A DNA stretch of 64,000 nucleotides. Origin: an uncultured Enterobacteriaceae bacterium (GTDB taxonomy: Bacteria > Pseudomonadota > Gammaproteobacteria > Enterobacterales > Enterobacteriaceae). The notes beneath the pieces were generated by a model. That model had not been told where the DNA came from. It was given only the letters and a program-made list of their open reading frames with translations, and did not search any database. The position numbers were made by a program, and so were the translations under genes. This document shows positions 18,097 to 26,970 of the stretch, piece after piece (position 1 is the first letter of the stretch; every line of letters starts with the position of its first letter). Where the stretch lies: contig CANRKT010000003.1 in assembly GCA_947631255.1 (NCBI GenBank), positions 46,038-110,037 on the forward strand, given 5' to 3'.

Positions 18097-20757
18097 TTAC
18101 GCCAGACGTGGGTTGACTTTATCTGCATCGATATTAAATTTCTTGATAGCGTCTGCTACCACTTGTGTATCGATCTCACCACGTTTAGCCAATTCACCCA
18201 GTGCTGCCACAACCACATAAGAAGCATCAACTTCAAAGTGGTGACGCAGATTTTCACGGCTATCAGAACGACCGAAACCATCAGTACCCAGAACGCGATA
18301 GTCGCTAGCTGGGATAAAGTTGCGGATCTGCTCTGCAAACAATTTCATATAGTCGGTGGAAGCAACAGCAGGCGCGTCACTCAGAACCTGAGCAACATAA
18401 GGTACACGTTGCTCTTCGGTTGGATGCAGCATGTTCCAGCGCTCACAATCCTGGCCATCACGCGCCAGTTCAGTGAAGGAGGTTACGCTGAAGACATCAG
18501 AACCCACACCGTAGTCATTCGCCAGAATCTGTGCTGCTTCACGTACGTGACGCAGGATAGAACCTGAACCTAACAGCTGAACTTTACCTTTGCTACCTTC
18601 CAGGGTTTCGAGTTTGTAGATACCTTTACGGATACCTTCCTCTGCACCTGCTGGCATAGCCGGCATATGGTAGTTTTCGTTCAGTGTAGTGATGTAGTAG
18701 TAAATGTTCTCTTGTTTCTCACCATACATACGCTCCAGACCGTCATGCATAATGACAGCGACTTCATAAGCGTAAGAAGGGTCATAAGAGATACAGTTAG
18801 GGATAGTCAGTGACTGAATATGGCTGTGGCCATCTTCGTGCTGCAGACCTTCACCGTTCAGAGTCGTACGACCAGAAGTACCACCTACCAGGAAGCCACG
18901 AGCCTGCTGGTCACCCGCTGCCCAGCACAGGTCACCGATACGCTGGAAACCGAACATGGAGTAGTAGATGTAGAATGGAATCATTGGCAGGTTATTGGTG
19001 CTGTAAGACGTCGCAGCAGCCAGCCATGAAGAACCGGCACCCAGTTCGTTGATCCCTTCTTGCAGAATCTGACCTTTTTCGTCTTCTTTATAGTAAGCAA
19101 CCTGCTCACGGTCCTGCGGAGTATACTGCTGGCCGTTCGGGCTGTAGATACCAATCTGACGGAACAGACCTTCCATACCAAAGGTACGCGCTTCATCAGC
19201 AATGATTGGCACGAGGCGATCTTTGATACCGCTCTTCAGCATGACGTTCAGGGCACGAACGAAAGCGATAGTGGTAGAGATTTCTTTGTTCTGCTCTTCA
19301 AGAAGCTGCTGGAAGTCTTCCAGTTTAGGCAGTTCCAGTTTCTCGGTGAAGTTTGGCTGACGCGTTGGCAAGTAACCATTCAACTTCTCACGCTGAGCGT
19401 GCAGATAGGTATGCTCTTCGCTGCCTTCAGCAAATTTAATATAAGGCAGGTTTGGCAGCTCTTCATCAGACACAGGCACATTGAAACGATCACGGATATA
19501 GCGTGCGCCATCCATATTCATTTTTTTCACCTGGTGAGCGATGTTCTTACCTTCTGCGGTTTCACCCATGCCGTAACCTTTGATGGTATGGGCCAGGATA
19601 ACAGTCGCTTTACCTTTGGTGTCTTGTGCTTTTTTGAATGCCGCATAGATTTTCTTCGGATCATGACCACCACGGTTCAGAGCCCAGATCTGATCATCAG
19701 TCCAGTCTGCAACCAGCGCAGCAGTTTCTGCATACTTACCGAAGAAGTGCTCACGAACATAAGCGCCATTCTTAGATTTGAAGGTCTGATAGTCACCATC
19801 AACGGTTTCGTTCATCAGCTGAACCAGTTTACCGGAGGTGTCTTTACGCAGCAGTTCGTCCCAACGGGCGCCCCACATAACCTTAACCACGTTCCAGCCG
19901 GCACCTTCAAAGATACCTTCCAGTTCGTTAATAATTTTACCGTTACCTGTAACCGGGCCATCAAGGCGCTGTAAGTTACAGTTAATGATGAAGACCAGGT
20001 TATCCAGTTTTTCACGGGTAGCAATAGTGATAGCTCCCTTAGATTCTGGCTCATCCATCTCACCGTCACCCAGGAAGGCATAAACGGTTTGCTTAGACGT
20101 ATCTTTAAGACCACGGTGTTCAAGATATTTCAGGAACTTAGCCTGATAAATAGCACCAATTGGACCAAGGCCCATAGAAACAGTCGGGAACTGCCAGAAT
20201 TCTGGCATCAGTTTCGGGTGCGGATAAGAAGACAGACCATTACCGTGAACTTCCTGACGGAAATTATTCATCTGGTCTTCGCTCAGGCGACCTTCAAGGA
20301 AGGCACGAGCATAAACGCCCGGAGAAATGTGTCCCTGGAAGTAAACCAAGTCACCGCCGTCTGCTTCAGTGCGCGCACGGAAGAAGTGGTTGAAACACAC
20401 TTCATAAATCGTTGCGGAAGACTGGTATGACGACATGTGGCCGCCCAGATCGAGGTCTTTCTTAGACGCGCGCAGCACCGTCACAATGGCGTTCCAGCGG
20501 ATAGCAGAACGAATACGACGTTCCAGTTCCAGATTGCCCGGGTATTCTGGCTCATCTTCAACAGCTATCGTGTTTAGATAGTTACTGGTACCTGCTCCAG
20601 CCGCTACATTCACGCCGCCTTTGCGGGCTTCGGATAACAGTTGGTCAATGAGATACTGAGCACGCTCAACACCTTCTTCACGGATGACCGATTCGATCGC
20701 CTGGAGCCAGTCGCGAGTTTCGATCGGATCCACGTCATTGTGTAAACGTTCTGACAT
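18097..20757 (-). CDS. aceE: Pyruvate dehydrogenase E1 component
   Basis: The homodimeric thiamine-diphosphate E1 enzyme decarboxylates pyruvate and reductively acetylates the lipoyl groups of AceF. The 886 residues are the usual length. The thiamine-binding motif begins GDGEMDEPESKGA near residue 230 and ends in NCN; GHISPGVYARAF and SYQSSATIYEV are also typical. The start MSERLHNDVDPIETRDWLQA follows an AAGGAATA ribosome site. It is preceded by a spacer with a large hairpin and by pdhR in the same direction. Confidence 0.97.
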   Translation of the reverse strand: MSERLHNDVDPIETRDWLQAIESVIREEGVERAQYLIDQLLSEARKGGVNVAAGAGTSNYLNTIAVEDEPEYPGNLELERRIRSAIRWNAIVTVLRASKKDLDLGGHMSSYQSSATIYEVCFNHFFRARTEADGGDLVYFQGHISPGVYARAFLEGRLSEDQMNNFRQEVHGNGLSSYPHPKLMPEFWQFPTVSMGLGPIGAIYQAKFLKYLEHRGLKDTSKQTVYAFLGDGEMDEPESKGAITIATREKLDNLVFIINCNLQRLDGPVTGNGKIINELEGIFEGAGWNVVKVMWGARWDELLRKDTSGKLVQLMNETVDGDYQTFKSKNGAYVREHFFGKYAETAALVADWTDDQIWALNRGGHDPKKIYAAFKKAQDTKGKATVILAHTIKGYGMGETAEGKNIAHQVKKMNMDGARYIRDRFNVPVSDEELPNLPYIKFAEGSEEHTYLHAQREKLNGYLPTRQPNFTEKLELPKLEDFQQLLEEQNKEISTTIAFVRALNVMLKSGIKDRLVPIIADEARTFGMEGLFRQIGIYSPNGQQYTPQDREQVAYYKEDEKGQILQEGINELGAGSSWLAAATSYSTNNLPMIPFYIYYSMFGFQRIGDLCWAAGDQQARGFLVGGTSGRTTLNGEGLQHEDGHSHIQSLTIPNCISYDPSYAYEVAVIMHDGLERMYGEKQENIYYYITTLNENYHMPAMPAGAEEGIRKGIYKLETLEGSKGKVQLLGSGSILRHVREAAQILANDYGVGSDVFSVTSFTELARDGQDCERWNMLHPTEEQRVPYVAQVLSDAPAVASTDYMKLFAEQIRNFIPASDYRVLGTDGFGRSDSRENLRHHFEVDASYVVVAALGELAKRGEIDTQVVADAIKKFNIDADKVNPRLA

Positions 20758-20795
20758 GGGGGTATTCCTTATCTGTGTTTAAAGTTGATTATCTG

Positions 20796-20843
20796 GAACC
20801 TGTCTTATTGCAATTTTCTTAAAAAATCCAATAAGACAGGTTC
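20796..20843. repeat. 15-bp inverted repeat in the pdhR-aceE spacer
   Basis: GAACCTGTCTTATTG and CAATAAGACAGGTTC are exact complements around an 18-base A+T-rich loop. On the minus strand no T run follows (CCAGATAATC), so this looks like an mRNA-processing or stabilising structure, or a protein site, rather than a simple terminator. Confidence 0.6.
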
Positions 20844-20874
20844 TACCTTTCATTACCACGCGCTTAAATTACGC

Positions 20875-21639
20875 TCAATCCTTACGTTGCTGGAGAAGAC
20901 GAAGTGATCGTTCACGACGACTTTGCTCACGACTACGTTCCAGCAATATTTCCTCAATAAAAGCCAGATGACGATGCGAGGCCTCTCGAGCCTGCTCAGG
21001 CTGGCGAGCCATAATGGCTGCAAAAATACTGGCACGATGATTACTTACTTGCGCCAGCATTTCACGGCGCGCATAAAGTAATTCAAAATTCTGACGAACG
21101 TTTTGCTCAAGCATCGGTTCCATACAGCGTAGCAGATGGAGTAAAACGACATTATGTGCCGCTTCGGTGACAGCAATTTGATACTGCATTACTGCGTCAG
21201 ACTCAGCATCACTGTCACCGGACTCTTGAGCCTCTTTAATAGCGGTATGGCAATGACTGATGCGTTCAAGGTCTTCATTCGTTCCGCGAAGTGCCGCATA
21301 GTATGCGGCAATTCCTTCCAGAGCATGACGAGTTTCTAGCAAGTCAAACTGAGATTCAGGATGTTCGGAAAGGAGTTCAACCAGAGGATCGCTCAAGCTT
21401 TGCCACAAGCTATTTTGTACAAAAGTGCCCCCGCCTTGGCGGCGAAGCAGTAAGCCCTTCGCTTCCAGACCTTGAATAGCCTCACGTAATGAAGGACGTG
21501 AGACATCAAATTGCTTTGCAAGCTCACGTTCAGGCAGCAGTTTTTCGCCAGGGCGCAAGGTTCCCTCGAGGATGAGAGATTCCAACTGCTGCTCAATCGC
21601 ATCGGATAATTTCGGTTGGCGGATTTTGCTGTAGGCCAT
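20875..21639 (-). CDS. pdhR: Pyruvate-sensing repressor PdhR
   Basis: A GntR/FadR-subfamily repressor of 254 residues that releases DNA when it binds pyruvate. The N-terminal winged helix spans about 9-70 ([47 protein letters not shown]); the rest is the all-helical FCD effector domain. The C-terminus is basic and arginine-rich. It heads the pdhR-aceE-aceF operon and its own operator lies just upstream. The start [20 protein letters not shown] matches the family. Confidence 0.96.
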   Translation of the reverse strand: MAYSKIRQPKLSDAIEQQLESLILEGTLRPGEKLLPERELAKQFDVSRPSLREAIQGLEAKGLLLRRQGGGTFVQNSLWQSLSDPLVELLSEHPESQFDLLETRHALEGIAAYYAALRGTNEDLERISHCHTAIKEAQESGDSDAESDAVMQYQIAVTEAAHNVVLLHLLRCMEPMLEQNVRQNFELLYARREMLAQVSNHRASIFAAIMARQPEQAREASHRHLAFIEEILLERSREQSRRERSLRLLQQRKD

Positions 21640-21670
21640 CGTACCCTATCTTTACAGGTAGTTCAGAGTT

Positions 21671-21687
21671 AATTGGTAAGACCAATT
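21671..21687 (-). promoter_or_regulatory. PdhR box in the pdhR promoter
   Basis: AATTGGTAAGACCAATT is a near-perfect palindrome and matches the known PdhR operator AATTGGTnnnACCAATT. It lies 32 bases upstream of the pdhR start, so autoregulation of the pdhR-aceEF operon is likely. Confidence 0.85.
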
Positions 21688-22073
21688 ACCAATTCTTGAC
21701 GCTAAAAGTAACAAAGTATTCACCTTCTGTCCATAAAGGTTTTGCCAGAAAACCTTAACCAGGCACATTTTACTTAATGTACAGAAAGAACGTTTCAAAC
21801 TGGTAAACAGATATTAACATTGTGTCAGTCGCTAAAATGAGTGATTTATCCTCTTCGACCATCATCAGACCTGCAGCAATTAAAATCGTTTCATATTAAT
21901 TCACTACTTATTGTTTATTTTTAATACTACTTGTGCTGCCATTATTGTCGTTTACCTCTCATTTCATTCATTTTTCCTATTATTGCCCTCTATAAAGCAG
22001 GTGCAAACGCTGGCGATTACCACTATTCTTTGCTTGGCGGAAGGCATACCCGCAAAATAACAAAAACCACAAG

Positions 22074-22091
22074 TGTGAATAAAAGTTTACA
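22074..22091 (+). promoter_or_regulatory. TyrR box upstream of aroP
   Basis: TGTGAA-TAAAAG-TTTACA matches the TyrR consensus TGTAAA-N6-TTTACA with one mismatch. It lies about 130 bases before the aroP start, fitting TyrR repression by aromatic amino acids as known for aroP. I did not find an equally good second box. Confidence 0.6.
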
Positions 22092-22121
22092 CACTGCAAA
22101 ATAATACAACGACACTCGCGT

Positions 22122-22196
22122 CTTACCCTGAGTAATTTGAGTTGCTTATAGGCTGAACGCCGGCAATGTTGAGCAACTTGAAGTATGACGGGTATA
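22122..22196. repeat. Short terminal-inverted-repeat element, copy 1 (before aroP)
   Basis: The left end TTACCCTGAGTAATTTGAG, continuing into TTGC, and the right end GCAACTTGAAGTATGACGGG, continuing TATA, are imperfect inverted repeats of about 24 bases enclosing about 25 bases. The same ends occur in the copy at 36424-36534. It looks like a non-coding, MITE-like or structured-RNA repeat. It carries no gene. Confidence 0.6.
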
Positions 22197-22221
22197 GGTA
22201 CATTTGTTACGGGGTTCTATG

Positions 22222-23589
22222 ATGGAAAGTCAGCAGCAAGACGATACGCTGCAGCGCGGCCTCAAAAACCGCCATATTCAGCTCATCGCGCTGGGTGGAG
22301 CTATCGGTACCGGGTTATTTTTAGGTAGCGCATCCGTTATTCAGTCCGCAGGTCCGGGAATTATTCTGGGTTATGCTATTGCTGGATTTATTGCATTTTT
22401 AATTATGCGCCAATTAGGTGAGATGGTAGTTGACGAACCGGTAGCGGGTTCATTCAGCCATTTTGCCTATAAATACTGGGGACCTTTCGCTGGTTTTGCC
22501 TCCGGCTGGAACTATTGGGTGCTGTATGTTCTGGTTGCCATGGCCGAACTGACAGCAGTAGGAAAATATATTCAGTTCTGGTGGCCTGAGATCCCAACCT
22601 GGGTTTCTGCTGCTGCCTTCTTCGTGATTATCAACCTTATCAACCTGAATAATGTCAAAGTATTCGGTGAGATGGAGTTCTGGTTTGCCATTATTAAAGT
22701 CGTGGCCGTTATTGCGATGATTCTGTTTGGTGGCTGGTTGCTGTTCAGTGGTAATGGTGGCCCACAGGCTTCCGTCAGTAACCTCTGGGATCAGGGCGGA
22801 TTCTTACCTCACGGCATGACCGGACTGGTCATGATGATGGCTATTATTATGTTCTCATTCGGCGGCCTGGAGCTGGTTGGTATCACTGCCGCAGAAGCCG
22901 ATAATCCGGAGAAAAGCATTCCGAAGGCCACCAACCAGGTTATCTACCGTATCCTGATTTTCTATATCGGTTCTTTGGCTGTACTACTCTCTCTGATGCC
23001 ATGGACTCGTGTCACCTCAGAAATCAGTCCATTTGTACTTATTTTCCATGAACTGGGTGATAGTTTTGTCGCCAATGCGCTGAATATTGTGGTGTTGACC
23101 GCTGCACTATCCGTCTATAACAGTTGCGTTTACTGTAATAGCCGTATGCTGTTTGGTCTGGCCCAGCAAGGTAACGCACCGAAGATCCTGAAGAAAGTGG
23201 ACAAACGTGGTGTCCCCATTAATACCCTGTTAACGTCAGCTGCTTTTACTGCACTCTGTGTGCTGATCAACTATCTGGCACCAGACTCCGCGTTCGGCAT
23301 GCTAATGGCACTGGTGGTCTCTGCTCTGGTTATCAACTGGGCGATGATCAGCCTCGCGCATATCAAATTCCGTCGTGCTAAACAGCAGCAGGGGGTAAAA
23401 ACGCGTTTCCCTGCCCTGCTCTACCCCGTGGGTAACTGGGTTTGCCTGATGTTCATGGCTGCAGTGCTGGTCATTATGCTAATGACCACCGGGATGGCGA
23501 TTTCCGTTTATCTTATCCCAGTGTGGATTGCCGTTCTGGCGGTAGGCTACTGGATTAAAGAGAAGCAACGCAAAGCTGCTAACACTTAA
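22222..23589 (+). CDS. aroP: Aromatic amino acid permease AroP
   Basis: An inner-membrane amino acid transporter (APC family, about twelve spans) for phenylalanine, tyrosine and tryptophan. The 455-residue protein matches AroP throughout, with LIALGGAIGTGLFLGSA near 20-36 and FSFGGLELVGITAAEA in the middle. ATG 22222 (MESQQQDD) or the adjacent 22219 fits the family start. The last part is unusual: DNA 23365-23522 recurs at 26581-26738 with two mismatches, and the C-terminus (VGYWIKEKQRKAANT) differs from the one I recall for E. coli AroP. It may have been rebuilt by the insertion downstream. Confidence 0.95.
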   Translation: MESQQQDDTLQRGLKNRHIQLIALGGAIGTGLFLGSASVIQSAGPGIILGYAIAGFIAFLIMRQLGEMVVDEPVAGSFSHFAYKYWGPFAGFASGWNYWVLYVLVAMAELTAVGKYIQFWWPEIPTWVSAAAFFVIINLINLNNVKVFGEMEFWFAIIKVVAVIAMILFGGWLLFSGNGGPQASVSNLWDQGGFLPHGMTGLVMMMAIIMFSFGGLELVGITAAEADNPEKSIPKATNQVIYRILIFYIGSLAVLLSLMPWTRVTSEISPFVLIFHELGDSFVANALNIVVLTAALSVYNSCVYCNSRMLFGLAQQGNAPKILKKVDKRGVPINTLLTSAAFTALCVLINYLAPDSAFGMLMALVVSALVINWAMISLAHIKFRRAKQQQGVKTRFPALLYPVGNWVCLMFMAAVLVIMLMTTGMAISVYLIPVWIAVLAVGYWIKEKQRKAANT

Positions 23590-23607
23590 AATTCAGGGAT
23601 AAATCGT

Positions 23608-23653
23608 AATCTGCCCCACAGACTCCTCCTATGTTCAAACCATAGGGCAGATT
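23608..23653 (+). terminator. Hairpin terminator after aroP
   Basis: AATCTGCCC (23608-23616) pairs with GGGCAGATT (23645-23653) around an inner CCTATG/CATAGG, followed by TGTCTGTC. It is a plausible aroP terminator, though the T run is poor. Confidence 0.45.
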
Positions 23654-23783
23654 TGTCTGTCAGTCTGGGGGGCATTCTCCCCCTATTCGTTGCATGCCCA
23701 GCTTCACGGTTCTTTATTACGGACAGTTTTTGCATTTCTGAGACGATGTTCAAAAACCTTTCCATCTGTAATGGATATTTTGC

Positions 23784-24917
23784 TCAGAATGCATTGTTTC
23801 TTAAACGGAAAGAACGCGTGAGACGATCCCATATTGCCACCAGTTCGGCCTCACTGTAAGTTGACAGACTATCGCTGCCTGTAGGCAGGCTCTCGTTACT
23901 TAACGTCAGATCAAGATTTGGGTGTCTGAAATCCGCCGTTTTCTCATTGGCTACAGCAGTGAACAATAACTGTAACTGCCCGGACTGATTATCGGATGCT
24001 TTTTCTGGCGGGGCAGTGGTAAGCCATTCGCTGGTATCAAAGCCTGCAATCTGCGTTTCACCCTTTCGTAACGTCCGTCCGTTTATACTGTTGATATAAG
24101 ACTGGATTTCACCGCTTCGCTCCAGCATGTTGGTGCTTTCTTTCAGGTTGTTATTACTCCATACAACAAAAGAAAAGACCGAATTATGCGGATAGACAAA
24201 GGTAATATCTTCCTTCGGCTTGCCGTTCCCGTCACGGATAAACCCTTGCGAAATACAGGTGCCCGGTTGCGTAGGGATTTCATCGTCTTTTCGCCCGCTC
24301 AGACGGGACATGACATCCTGTAGTTCCGCCAGTTTCTGAGGCTTGTTATTCGCCATCCAGGCGGGTCTTCCGGCCTCATCCCGCAAAAAAAATGCGCGTT
24401 CCTTGGCAAAGCGCGGGTCAGAGTAATCGAGGATCTCCTGAGTGAGAATAAATGCCACCCCGTCAATATACAGATGCCCTTCCAGAATGCGGGCAACACC
24501 TGACACGCTCTCATTTTCATTGCGGTCAAATATCACCGCATTATCACTGAGGCGGTACACCTGCTTAAGAAAAGGCTGATTAATAGCTCTTACTGTATGG
24601 CTATTTTTCAGTTCCTGCTCTCTCAGCCGGATACGCTGCTCAAACGCCGGGCGGTAGAGCCGTTTACTGCTGATACGCACCTCATTAATCTGAGCACGAT
24701 CCGTCAGGGTATTGTCGAAAGAAGCGGGCACCTCAAAGAGATAGCGCCCCACACACTGGGCTTTGGTGGTGGCAAACAGGGTATCAATCATCCGTTTTTC
24801 CTTGTCCGTTAACGCCGGAGGGGTATGCACAAACGTCACATAGTTGTGAATATAGAGTCCTGCCGCCAGCAGCACCATCGCCAGCGGGATAAGCCAGGAA
24901 CGAGAGCGTTTTTTCAT
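23784..24917 (-). CDS. T6SS immunity protein, Tli4 family
   Basis: A 377-residue protein with one N-terminal membrane anchor (about 9-27) and a large periplasmic part. The segment CVGRYLFEVPASFDN, the long RLREQELKNS region and the C-terminal half resemble Tli4 immunity proteins, which block Tle4-type lipase effectors in the periplasm. Its ATG overlaps the end of the lipase gene as ATGA, so the two are made together; effector plus immunity is the best reading. The DNA is visibly richer in G+C than its neighbours, suggesting transfer. The family call is from remembered sequence resemblance. Confidence 0.75.
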   Translation of the reverse strand: MKKRSRSWLIPLAMVLLAAGLYIHNYVTFVHTPPALTDKEKRMIDTLFATTKAQCVGRYLFEVPASFDNTLTDRAQINEVRISSKRLYRPAFEQRIRLREQELKNSHTVRAINQPFLKQVYRLSDNAVIFDRNENESVSGVARILEGHLYIDGVAFILTQEILDYSDPRFAKERAFFLRDEAGRPAWMANNKPQKLAELQDVMSRLSGRKDDEIPTQPGTCISQGFIRDGNGKPKEDITFVYPHNSVFSFVVWSNNNLKESTNMLERSGEIQSYINSINGRTLRKGETQIAGFDTSEWLTTAPPEKASDNQSGQLQLLFTAVANEKTADFRHPNLDLTLSNESLPTGSDSLSTYSEAELVAIWDRLTRSFRLRNNAF

Positions 24918-26440
24918 GGCGCAGGCACCTGCTGCACGATTTTCACCACCGAGCGGACCGTAAACACCAGAGCGTCGGAGGTATCCCGAACCGCACGGGC
25001 GCGGTCGACGGGGTCAATGGCATAGGCCCCTTCATGGTCAACATCGGTCGCCAGCACGCCCCGAATACGAGAGGATGAGGTGCGGATCGCCGTGACCGGC
25101 ACGGTGCCGTCACCAGGCGTTCCCGCGGAAATCAGCTCAAAGGTTTTTCCTGCATCATAGCGGTATGTCGGCGATGACGGATCCGGATAGCCCATCACCG
25201 GCACAGGGCGCAGAGCAGGCCGCTCTTTCCACGTCAGAAAGGCATCCGACGGATTATTGGCACTGGCACCGTAAAACAGCCAGGTCTGGGGATGGTATTT
25301 GCCGTTCAGTTCTTCGATAAATTCTTTAACGTTTGTCTCTATCCTCTGTTCATATTTTTTCCACTCATCCTCGATGTTATCCAGCAGCAAATCCTGCTCA
25401 CACAGCCGCCACCAGGCCGTTTTATTGAGGTAAATTTCCTTATACGGATCATCGACGGGTAAGGACATTCGGGTCTCGCTGCCCTCGATTTTCAGCCAGC
25501 CCGGACCATAAGCCCTGCCCGGCAGCAGCTGTAGCGGACCGGGGGACTGGGCCAGCACCGGCATCAACCTTTCGGCGTTTTCCCCGATGATCATCCCTGT
25601 CACACCACGCTCACCGGTTTTCATGCGCCGGTATGCCGCCGGTGAACCAAGATCCGGCATCACGCCGTGCACAATCCCCAGAATATTTTCCTGTCCGTTC
25701 ATGTTTTCTGAGTAGTGCCGGGCAACCAGCCCGCCCATCGAGTGGGTGACCAGGATCACCTTGTTCACCGCCAGACGGCCGTGATAATCCCCCAGTACCT
25801 TACTGATATATTTTCCCAGTGATACAGCCGAGTCTGCATTGGACTGCAGCCAGTTATAACCAAAAACGTGCAGCGGATATAAAAACCGGTGACCGTGCGC
25901 CGTTTCCTCTTCCGTCAGCACCTGCTCCACCGGCTCATCGCCTATCCTGACGCCCGTCAAACGCTGCCGGGTGGTCTGCATCTGTGTTTCCCTGAAGTGA
26001 TTATCCATCAGGATATCGTCGTCACTGAGAAAATATTGCAGCCGGTCAAGCGCCTCCCCATAGCTTTTATAAAAGGCGCTTCCCCAGCCACGGGCGCGGC
26101 GGGAGGGAAATTTTTTACCGTCCGCCCCGTCGTTTAAAATCTCCCCGCCGTCGTCAACCGTCGTGCTCTTCGGATCAAGTAGAAACTTCCTTTTCCCCGG
26201 ACCGGCAAACGGCCATTTTTTAAGCGAGGAAACGCTAAACTGCCAGACTTTACTCTTTCCGTTTTTTAAATTTGACCCCATCACCCCCGGAAGAAAAATC
26301 ACCGGGATCACTTTGTCGGCCGGCTTGAGGCAAACCGCCACGTGATTTTTTTCTTTTGCCTGAGGAATAATCTCGTAATGAAACCGCCCGTTATCATCCC
26401 AGATGGGGCGATGATAAGAACGATTTTTGGTGTCATCCAT
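24914..26440 (-). CDS. T6SS lipase effector, Tle4-like alpha/beta hydrolase
   Basis: A 508-residue alpha/beta hydrolase with an N-terminal FLPGVMGSNL oxyanion-type motif (about 48-57) and the nucleophile elbow THSMGGLVARH in the middle; an Asp (GDGTVP) and a His (DVDHEGAY) complete the triad. There is no signal peptide, as expected for a type VI cargo. Tle4-family phospholipases have this PGAP1-like fold and travel with Tli4, which is encoded next. No vgrG, PAAR or T6SS gene lies nearby, so it is an orphan effector. The substrate (phospholipid) is inferred from family. Confidence 0.75.
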   Translation of the reverse strand: MDDTKNRSYHRPIWDDNGRFHYEIIPQAKEKNHVAVCLKPADKVIPVIFLPGVMGSNLKNGKSKVWQFSVSSLKKWPFAGPGKRKFLLDPKSTTVDDGGEILNDGADGKKFPSRRARGWGSAFYKSYGEALDRLQYFLSDDDILMDNHFRETQMQTTRQRLTGVRIGDEPVEQVLTEEETAHGHRFLYPLHVFGYNWLQSNADSAVSLGKYISKVLGDYHGRLAVNKVILVTHSMGGLVARHYSENMNGQENILGIVHGVMPDLGSPAAYRRMKTGERGVTGMIIGENAERLMPVLAQSPGPLQLLPGRAYGPGWLKIEGSETRMSLPVDDPYKEIYLNKTAWWRLCEQDLLLDNIEDEWKKYEQRIETNVKEFIEELNGKYHPQTWLFYGASANNPSDAFLTWKERPALRPVPVMGYPDPSSPTYRYDAGKTFELISAGTPGDGTVPVTAIRTSSSRIRGVLATDVDHEGAYAIDPVDRARAVRDTSDALVFTVRSVVKIVQQVPAP

Positions 26441-26541
26441 GAGTTAGCGTCCTGTTATCATTTGCTGGAAATCGTTTTATCGTATCCCAGACCTGACTTA
26501 ACCTAAATCACCTCTCCCGCGACGGTTCCCATGACTCCAGT

Positions 26542-26808
26542 CTGGTAATTAACCCGGCCATGATAAGTCTCGCCCACATTAAATTCCGTCGTGCGAAACA
26601 GCAGCAGGGGGTAAAAACGCGTTTCCCTGCCCTGCTCTACCCCGTGGGTAACTGGGTTTGCCTGATGTTCATGGCAGCAGTGCTGGTCATTATGCTAATG
26701 ACCACCGGGATGGCGATTTCCGTTTATCTTATCCCAGTCTGGGTGGCCATGCTGGGGATAGGTTACTTCTGTAAACAAAAAACCGCTAAAATCGTGAAAA
26801 AACACTGA
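26542..26808 (+). pseudogene. aroP: Displaced aroP 3' end
   Basis: The frame reads LVINPAMISLAHIKFRRAKQ and continues to KTAKIVKKH and a stop. It is the last 88 codons or so of an AroP protein without the rest. Bases 26581-26738 match aroP 23365-23522 at 156 of 158 positions, while both flanks diverge. There is no ribosome site before ATG 26560. It marks the right edge of the inserted T6SS pair; its C-terminal residues look closer to E. coli AroP than those of the intact gene do. Confidence 0.85.
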
Positions 26809-26846
26809 GTTCGCTCATCCTCGCCCTCATCCGTACGGGTAAGGGT

Positions 26847-26862
26847 TGTTACCTGGCTCACA
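26847..26862 (+). promoter_or_regulatory. Candidate CRP site before the symporter gene
   Basis: TGTTA-CCTGGC-TCACA differs from the CRP consensus TGTGA-N6-TCACA at one position. It lies 109 bases before the GPH symporter start and fits catabolite control of a sugar operon. Confidence 0.4.
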
Positions 26863-26970
26863 CTTCCTTCTGTGCAGTGATTTCCTCCATATCAGCGGTA
26901 CTATCCTGCAACACAATTATGGCACCGACAGCGAATAATCCCATACATCAAATAACGGGGAGAAATCTCA

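Noticed and set aside
17274..18116. Open frame of 280 codons opposite aceF
   Set aside because: The Ser/Thr/Ala-rich translation mirrors the lipoyl repeats and linkers of AceF; it is a shadow frame.
19060..19974. Open frame of 304 codons opposite aceE
   Set aside because: Shadow of aceE with no independent start signal or recognisable domain.
23590..26541. Insertion sequence as carrier of the T6SS pair
   Set aside because: No transposase, integrase or inverted IS ends were found in the block; only the aroP tail repeat flanks it.
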